64,000 nucleotides of DNA from Thinopyrum elongatum (lineage: Eukaryota > Streptophyta > Magnoliopsida > Poales > Poaceae): NCBI GenBank assembly GCA_011799875.1, contig CM022302.1, positions 100,814,237 to 100,878,236 on the forward strand, given 5' to 3'. The translations under genes and the position numbers were made by a program. Positions 58,126 to 64,000 of this stretch are shown piece after piece. The notes beneath the pieces are model-generated. The model made no database searches and was not told the DNA's origin. It was given only the letters and a program-made list of their open reading frames with translations. Position 1 is the first letter of the stretch; each line of letters starts with the position of its first letter.

Positions 58126-58815
58126 GCACTGCACCTGTCAAACGAGCACACTACCGCGTTAGCACGAGGCCGAGCCGTGTGGAGGGGGTTGGGACCCCTC
58201 CTCCCCCATCCCGGTGATGCCGAGCCAGGAATGAGCCATAGCAGGCGACGAAGGGCATGCCGCGGCGTCGCATGCGGAGGCGAGTCCGTAACATGACTTG
58301 CCCCATTATCTATCTTTTAGGGGAAAAACCAGCACCGCAACAAGGGGCATAGTTGTACTGACACATCTTCCTGGTATGGACTTTGCCCCATGATCTATCT
58401 TTTAGGGGAAAAACAGGACCGCACCGAGGGGCATAGTCGTACTGACACATCTTTTTTAATTTTTTTGTATGAACTGATTAACAGCGTCGTCGATAAAATA
58501 GCGGCACCGCACCGAGTGGCATAGTTGTACTGACACATCTTTTTTTGTATGGATTGATGAAACATCCCCGTCAAGATCTACAGTGGTTGAAGGCGCAACC
58601 CCCGCAATGCGCCTGTCAAACAAGCGCACTGCCGCGTTAGCGCGAGGCCGAGCCGGGGGGGAGGGGGTCGGGACCCCCCTACCCTATCCCGGTGAGGCCG
58701 AGCTAGGAACGTACCGTAGCAGGCGACAACGCAGCATGCCGCGGCGTCGCATGCGGAGGCGAGTCCGTAACATGACTTGCCCCTCGGTACATAGAAGCGA
58801 GTGGGAGGAGGCGAG

Positions 58816-58966
58816 TCCGTTACATGGATTTCAAAGCGTACCACCATTTTTTTGTACTTTTTGTTATTATTTTTGAGAAATATTGTAGTTAATTTTGTAT
58901 ATTCTATGCAAGGTATTTTCAATTGTACTTTTTTGATAGTTTTTTATGAACTGGTATGAGGTCTTA
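58816..58966. other. Junction between satellite and third CACTA-like element
   Basis: AT-rich 150 bp without repeat or gene. The satellite anchor decays at 58815 (GTCCGTTACATGG). Confidence 0.5.
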
Positions 58967-59617
58967 CACTGGTGCAGAGACGTGCTATACAAACGGTTTT
59001 TAACCCCTTTCCGCGACGGTGTTTCAAACTGTCACCAAGTGAGTGACAGCGATAGGGGGGTCCTTCCCACACGACCCAGAAACCGTCAGGGATAGGCCCT
59101 CCTGGCACACAGGCTAGGGCAAAATGAGCTCGTGTGCGATCGGGCGAGGCATCGAAACCCAATCATTTCCGTTCGTATGTACATCCCACACGGTGAATCC
59201 CAGAAAAACATTTCCGTTCGTATGTATATCACACACAGTTTTTTGTGTGGAAACGTTTGTGCAAGGTGGCCTAACACAAACAGTTCTCTGCCGGAAGCCG
59301 TGTGTGATTGTTAGTTGATCGAACACAACTACTTTCTAGGAACCGTGTGGGTTGTTTGAGTTCATCACCCACGGTGCTGTCTGAGTAACCGTCTGCAATA
59401 GAAAACCCCAATAAGAAGGGTAATTAGCCTATTATTGATAATCCATGTAGTAATCAAATTGACATTTCTTATAAAACACACCAGATATTTCATATCCGTA
59501 TAACGGCAACCAGGATTTCATAGTCAAATTACATCAGATAGCTTCAGCACTCAGTTACGCCATTACACAACAGCACCAAGTTTCACATGCAACATCGCAA
59601 ACCTTTGGAAACTAGCA

Positions 59618-60262
59618 TCATACACGGTAAATAGACAGATGAATCTCATCTGGGAAACTGCAGAAGCGGAAGGCAAATATTGAGCCTTCAGTGATGTTGA
59701 ATGTCCTTGCAACTTTAGGCCAGTGGCTATGGATAATTGCCCGCCCAACCTTCGTCCTCTTCAGGAAGACTTCAATATTGTACCGTGGGTGTTGAATGAA
59801 TACCTTCCTCGCCTCTTGACCATGCAGGTGGTTTGAGAGGTAATCATCGGTGAACTGCTTTGAAAAGTACTGAAAACAAAGATATGCATAAATTGCTGTT
59901 ATAAATTTTGAAATGGCGCAAGGGGTAAAAACAAGGTAAAAGAGTTAGTACCATCCTATAGTTTACTGATGTCTTCTTCATTGTGCAAACAAAGATCTTG
60001 CTGTTATTCATCGCAAGTTTCTTCATCCTAACAATCTTTTTGAGTTTCTTGACTTGACTGATATTCATGGACATCTCATTTCCCCATATGCAAAATGGGT
60101 CGAACAGTGGGTCTAAGCCTCTGACAGTAGGACCTACATGTGCAAGACCAAATTGTAAGAAACCAAAATATTAGAATGATTCATGTAACTACACAATAAT
60201 GTGCTATTAGCGAAAGGACCATGCATGAGCAAACCTCGATGGTAAACCATAGTGTCTCCCAT
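59618..60262 (-). CDS. B3 DNA-binding-domain protein, three exons
   Basis: Exons 60262-60235, 60133-59952 and 59869-59618 join with GT-AG introns of 101 and 82 bp and keep phase, giving 153 residues from M-G-D-T-M-V-Y-H-R to a TGA stop. The C-terminal 100 residues look like a plant B3 domain: Y-F-S-K-Q-F, then K-V-F-I-Q-H-P-R-Y, W-P-K-V-A, and F-N-I-T-E-G-S-I-F-A-F-R-F. B3 proteins bind DNA in the nucleus. The short length suggests a domain-only protein or a fragment of a larger multi-B3 gene carried by the transposon. No stop or frameshift is seen. Whether it is expressed is unknown; a host gene remnant is the alternative. Confidence 0.72.
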
Positions 60263-61035
60263 TGTTTCCCTGTCGCACACATAAGGAAGATCTTGATCAG
60301 GTTAACTGAGCGTTGCCATACTATTAGTAGAATATGTATTGAGTACAGCCAAATTCGATTTATTTCTCACATGCATAACAATACAAAATTGTACCCACAG
60401 CAAATGAAAATCAAATTGCAGAATTGAACCAAATAGTTAAATGGACAACAGACCAAATGAACCAAAACAGTTAACTGAGAACGACATTGCAGAATAGAAA
60501 CATGTACTAGAAGATAAGACAGTTAACAAAACAAAGAATGCTTGAGAACAGTACTACAAAATGTAGCAATTGTTGGACCAAACTGTTAACTGACCATTAC
60601 ATTTCAGAGGACCAAACTGTTAACTGAACATCAGATTGCATATTAACATTACAGAGGACAAATCACTAGAAGGCACTGGCGGTGGCCTCGAGAAAACAGC
60701 ACGAACTGTATTTTAAAGTAGACAACCGCGTGGCTTTGTCGACGGTGGCCTCGAAGATGAGGTGCTCCTCCAAGATCTAGCGGTCGGCATGCATGGCAGC
60801 CATAGCGACCTCGTGCGCGCGTGCGGCCGTGATTTGCTTCTCCGCTGCCAGATGCTACTGAGCTCCACATTATACTACGTGCAAAATGGCTCTGGGCGGC
60901 GCTTAATTGGAGGACGGGGCCAGTGATTTCGGCGGAAGGTGCCGCATTGTTGGTCGGGGCATGTGGGACGGGGAAGGAGGAGGATGGTGTGGGTGGGGTG
61001 TGGATTACCTGACCATATCGACGAGGCCGCGTAGC
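60263..61035 (-). other. Upstream region of the B3 gene
   Basis: AT-rich to 60660 with repeated ACCAAACTGTTAACTGA-like units (about 60460-60640, four copies), then GC-rich with Pro/Ser/Ala chance frames on the minus strand. No conserved protein is recognised. Confidence 0.5.
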
Positions 61036-61175
61036 AAGAAGAAGGGTCGGCGGTGAGGAGGCAGCGCGGCAAGAAGAAGGGTCGCCGGCGAGGAGGCGGC
61101 GCTGCAAGAAGAAGGGTCGCTGGCGAGGAGGCGGCACTGCAAGAAGAAGGGTCACCGGCGAGGAAGCTGAGCTGC
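61036..61175. repeat. 35-bp minisatellite, four copies
   Basis: AAGAAGAAGGGTCGNCGGCG begins at 61036, 61071, 61106 and 61141, exactly 35 bp apart. Because 35 is not divisible by three, the apparent minus-strand frames through it shift at each unit, which argues against coding. Confidence 0.85.
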
Positions 61176-61549
61176 CAGTAAGCAGCAGTGAAGGTTTTAA
61201 CTTGGAAAGCAAGGAGGAATAGTGGAAATGAGGCTTTTGGTGGGAGAGAGGGGACGCGGAGATAGATATTTCCGCGGTGGCAGAAAAATTTCGCTCGGTG
61301 CCGCGAGAAACTGGTGCGCAAGTGTGGTTCAAGTGCGGGCGGTGGACTGTAGACGACGAAGCTTCCTGCGTAAGCCAGACAAGACGGTGCGCCAAGATAT
61401 TTTATATCACATCCCACACGATTCTTGGTAGTAAACTGTTTGTGGCATACTTGATTTTTTCATTATGTTTTGAAAGACAAAATGGTGTTACGGAGGGAAA
61501 GGATGGTGTTTGAATTGCTAGAACATTTATGTACAGTGAACATGCAACT

Positions 61550-63395
61550 ACATGAGTGTCGTGTTTAAATTTGGAATTATTCCGGGTTCGTTTGGCATTT
61601 TTATGCATTAATTGAGTTTCTAGGCATTTAATGTGCATAATTCAAATTTGAACTACAAGCACATGCTCCAGTGCACCAAAGTTTGTTGAAAAATCACATG
61701 TGCGTCTTTGGGTGAATTTATAGGTCCCATGCAAGAAATGAGAATGAAATTCAAACATCTGGGCGTCATGGCTCGGCCGGGAACATTGAGAAACTTGGTT
61801 TTTAAATTCCTGTAAATTCAAAACTCGCCTGAAAATCATGAAACTTGGCATGGTGTCATTTCATGGCACCAACATGCTGTGGTAAAAAAATTGGCCCCAT
61901 TTGGACAAGTTTTGGTATAAGCTTCCTGCAAACCGGAGCTTCTCTCGAGAAGACTCGTGGTTCCTGAGGCGGGACGTGTCACCTTTGTGTGCAAAATGAT
62001 ATACGCTGCCTCCCCCCTGCTTTTTTACAGAGGCAATATAGAACTATATGAGTGCCGAGTTAAAATTTGGAATTATTCTGGGTTCGTTTGGACTTTTTAT
62101 ACATTAATTGAATTTCTGGTCATTTAATGTGCATAATTCAAATTTGAACTACAAGCACATGCTCCAGTGCACCAAAGTTGGTTGAAAAATCACATGTGTG
62201 TCCTTGGGTGAATTTCTACGTCCCAGGCAAGAAATGGGAATGAAATTCAAATATCTGGGCGTCGTGGCTCGGCCGGAAATATTGAGAAACTTGGTTTTTT
62301 AATTCATGTAAATCCAAAACACGCCTAAAAATCATGAAACTTGGCATGGTGTCATGACATGGCACCAACATGCTGTGGTAAATTTTTTGGCCGAATTGGG
62401 ACAAGCTTTGGTATAAGCTTCTTGCAAACCGGAGCTTCTCTCAAGAAGGCTCGTGCTTCCGAGAGGGAACGTGTCACCTCCGTGTGCGAAACGACATACA
62501 CTGCCTTCTCCCACCATAATTTTTTTACACAGGCACCTTAGACCAAATAGGAGTTTCGTGCTAAATTTTGGAATTATTCCGGGTTCGTTTGGCCTTTTTT
62601 ATACATTAATTGAATTTCTGGGCATTTAATGTGCATAATTCAAATTTGAACTACAAGCACATGCTCCAGTGCACCAAAGTTGGTTGAAAAATCACATGTG
62701 TGTCCTTGGGTGAATTTGTAGGTCCCATGCAAGAAATGGGAATGGAATTCAAACATCAGGGCGTCGTGGCTCGGCCGAAAATATTGAGAAACTTGGTTTT
62801 TTAATTCATGTAAATCCAAAACACGCCTGAAAATCATGAAACTTGGCATGGTGTCATGACATGGCACCAACATGCTGTGGTAATTTTTTTGGCCGAATTG
62901 GGACAAGCTTTGGTATAAGCTTCTTGCAAACTAGAGCTTCTCTCAAGAAGGCTCGTGGTTCCGAGAAGGAACGTGTCACCTCCGTGTGCGAAACGACATA
63001 CACTGCCTTCTCCCGCTTTGATTTTTTTACACAGGCAGCTTAGACCAAATAGGAGTTTCGTGCTAAATTTTGGAATTATTCCGGGTTCGTTTGGCCTTTT
63101 TATACATTAATTGATTTTCCAGGCATTTAATGCACATAATTCAAATTTGAAGTACAAGCGCATGCTCCAGTGCGTAAAAGTTAGTTCGAAAATCATTTAT
63201 GTGTACTTGGGCGAACTTCTAGGTCCCATGGAAGAAGTGGGAATGGAATTCAAACATCTGGGCGTCTTGGCTCTGCCGGAAACATCGAGAAACTTGGTTT
63301 TAAAATTCCCGTAAATCCAAAACTCGCCTGAAAATCATGAAACTTGGCATGGTGTCATGACATGGCACCAACATGCTGTGGTAAATTTTTTGTCC
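61550..63395. repeat. Tandem array of about 500-bp units, four copies
   Basis: The anchor AAATTTGAACTACAAGC (last copy AAATTTGAAGTACAAGC) occurs at 61644, 62140, 62642 and 63143, spacing 496, 502 and 501. Each unit ends near the palindrome-rich GGTGTCATGACATGGCACC, begins with TTTGGAATTATTCCGGGTTCG-like sequence and has GTGCGAAACGACATACACTGCC in the middle. The second and third units are the most alike. The last one breaks off at about 63395. The short frames on both strands are not genes. Confidence 0.88.
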
Positions 63396-64000
63396 GATTT
63401 GCAAAGGCACACACATTAACAATCAACAAAGTCATTTTGGAACAAGTGCTGTCACGTTACAAATCGGAAACACAAGTATTATTGAAACCGTGGGCGTTCT
63501 ACTTACCATTTACGTGCCGCCACGCGTCCCCTTTTTTTTATTGGCTAGGAGGTGCCGTGCGGGGTAGCTATTTGAGTACGGGAGGCGTGCGATCAGATCC
63601 CTGCGCGTGCTCATTGGGAGGAGAGACCTTTGACCTCTATCCGTCGCCGACCTCCCTCCCAACGTCTCCATTAATGGCGCCCGAGCCCCTATTTCATGGC
63701 GCGGCTATGTCTCACTCTACTGAGATTTAAGAGAGAAAAAAGAAAATCTGGAAAGAAAGTTTTGCACGGATCTTGATGTAAGATCCGACGGACCTATATA
63801 GCATCAACTGTGACTTATAGCAAGACTGATGAATATAAGGACGATGACAGTGGATAATAATTGTCTTACATATTTAGGAAGATAATTAAAAAAGCCACAT
63901 GCGGCAACGCCCGAAATACACAAGGGCAAAAGAAGAAGGAAGACAATGATCTGGCTCGCTGATGTCTACTTTCTTGATGCGTTGCTGCAGGCCGCAGGAA
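63396..64000. other. Unassigned right edge
   Basis: Mixed sequence with no supported gene. A small inverted repeat GGATCTT-GATGT-AAGATCC lies at about 63769-63787. The last 40 bases (TGATGTCTAC ...) might begin an LTR, but too little is visible to say. Confidence 0.4.

Larger units (their letters stand above)
50646..58815. repeat. Satellite-like array with 1,028-bp higher-order period (two insertions)
   Basis: The anchor GTCCGTAACATGACTTGCCCC recurs at 50734, 51050 (variant), 51369, 51600, 51913, 52397, 52622, 52935, 53425, 54725, 58284 and 58763. Spacing from 51369 is 231, 313, 484, then 225, 313, 490: two higher-order units of exactly 1,028 bp. After subtracting the two LTR insertions the next spacings are about 215, 311 and 479, a third unit. 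Each monomer has a G run after GGTGCGTGG, the CTATCTTTTAGGG motif and a CATAGTTGTACTGACACATC motif. Short frames in the array are chance. The family is not recognised by me. Confidence 0.9.
58967..61450. mobile_element. CACTA-like element (CACTA-3), left end visible
   Basis: CACTGGTGCAGAGACG at 58967 resembles a CACTA-superfamily terminus of grasses. Next come repeats such as ATCCCACACGG, AAACGGTT and AAACTGT-type units (to about 59400), which recur inverted or direct at 61405-61450. Between them lies a three-exon B3-domain gene. A matching right end CTGCACCAGTG is not present, so the right boundary is set only by the last subterminal-like repeats. Confidence 0.55.

Noticed and set aside
50646..58815. 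Satellite as centromeric or subtelomeric marker
   Set aside because: The window gives no chromosomal position, no CENH3-type retroelement and only paired telomere heptamers, so location cannot be claimed.
60649..61417. Minus-strand frames of 180-248 codons upstream of the B3 gene
   Set aside because: Composition is driven by the 35-bp minisatellite, whose unit is not a multiple of three, and no domain is visible.
1..64000. rRNA, tRNA or host housekeeping genes
   Set aside because: No tRNA cloverleaf, rRNA signature or recognisable host gene was found apart from the B3-domain gene.

Overview
The window is plant nuclear repeat DNA, most likely from a Triticeae grass (wheat, Aegilops, barley or rye group). 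The evidence is an Angela/BARE-like Copia LTR beginning TGTAGGAGATATGCC, CACTA termini of the CACTACTAG and CACTACAAA types, several Gypsy families with TTGGTGC or TGGCGC primer-binding sites, and dense nesting. I see no certain host gene, rRNA, tRNA or CRISPR. Names and similarities rest on recognition of motifs and families; no search was run.

Layout. (1) 1-6868: Copia element whose 5' LTR lies left of the window; complete gag-pol frame (895-4860) and a 1,977-bp 3' LTR. (2) 6869-24181: a large CACTA element (CACTA-1) interrupted by that Copia. It holds a tandem array of about 1,114-bp units, a six-exon Transposase_24-type gene (14389-16721), GGGCC-rich subterminal repeats, palindromes and a right terminus. 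A young non-autonomous LTR element (17609-23520, TSD GGCCT) sits in its subterminal region. (3) 24182-24791 and 48881-50645: two pieces of an older minus-strand Gypsy (Gypsy-A: gag, leader, 5' LTR) that hosts both CACTA-1 and CACTA-2. (4) 24792-48877: CACTA-2, bounded by a TGG target duplication, with two decayed minus-strand genes: TNP2 transposase (47793 to 35185) and a second gene with a Ulp1-like C-terminus (29545 to 25852). Gypsy-B (29867-33633, TSD CATGT) lies upstream of the second gene. Gypsy-C (38100-47333, TSD CCCGC/CCTGC) splits TNP2. (5) 50646-58815: satellite array with a 1,028-bp higher-order period, interrupted by an LTR fragment and a 3.2-kb solo LTR (TSD GCACT). (6) 58967 to about 61450: part of a third CACTA-like element carrying a compact three-exon B3-domain gene. 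(7) about 61550-63395: four units of a 500-bp tandem repeat, then unassigned sequence.

How it works together. The window records successive insertions: satellite and Gypsy-A, then the two CACTA elements into Gypsy-A gag, then LTR elements into the CACTAs. Only the Copia pol frame and the B3 gene look open throughout, and the Copia protease has lost its catalytic Asp. Points that seem least expected: (a) a sequence block 118-135 nt downstream of the TATA box shared by four different LTR families here; (b) the array of exon-like cassettes upstream of the CACTA-1 gene; (c) a third, internal block of CACTA-2 subterminal-type repeats placed upstream of its second gene, with related 5' regions on both genes; (d) intron-like modules repeated inside a non-coding LTR element.
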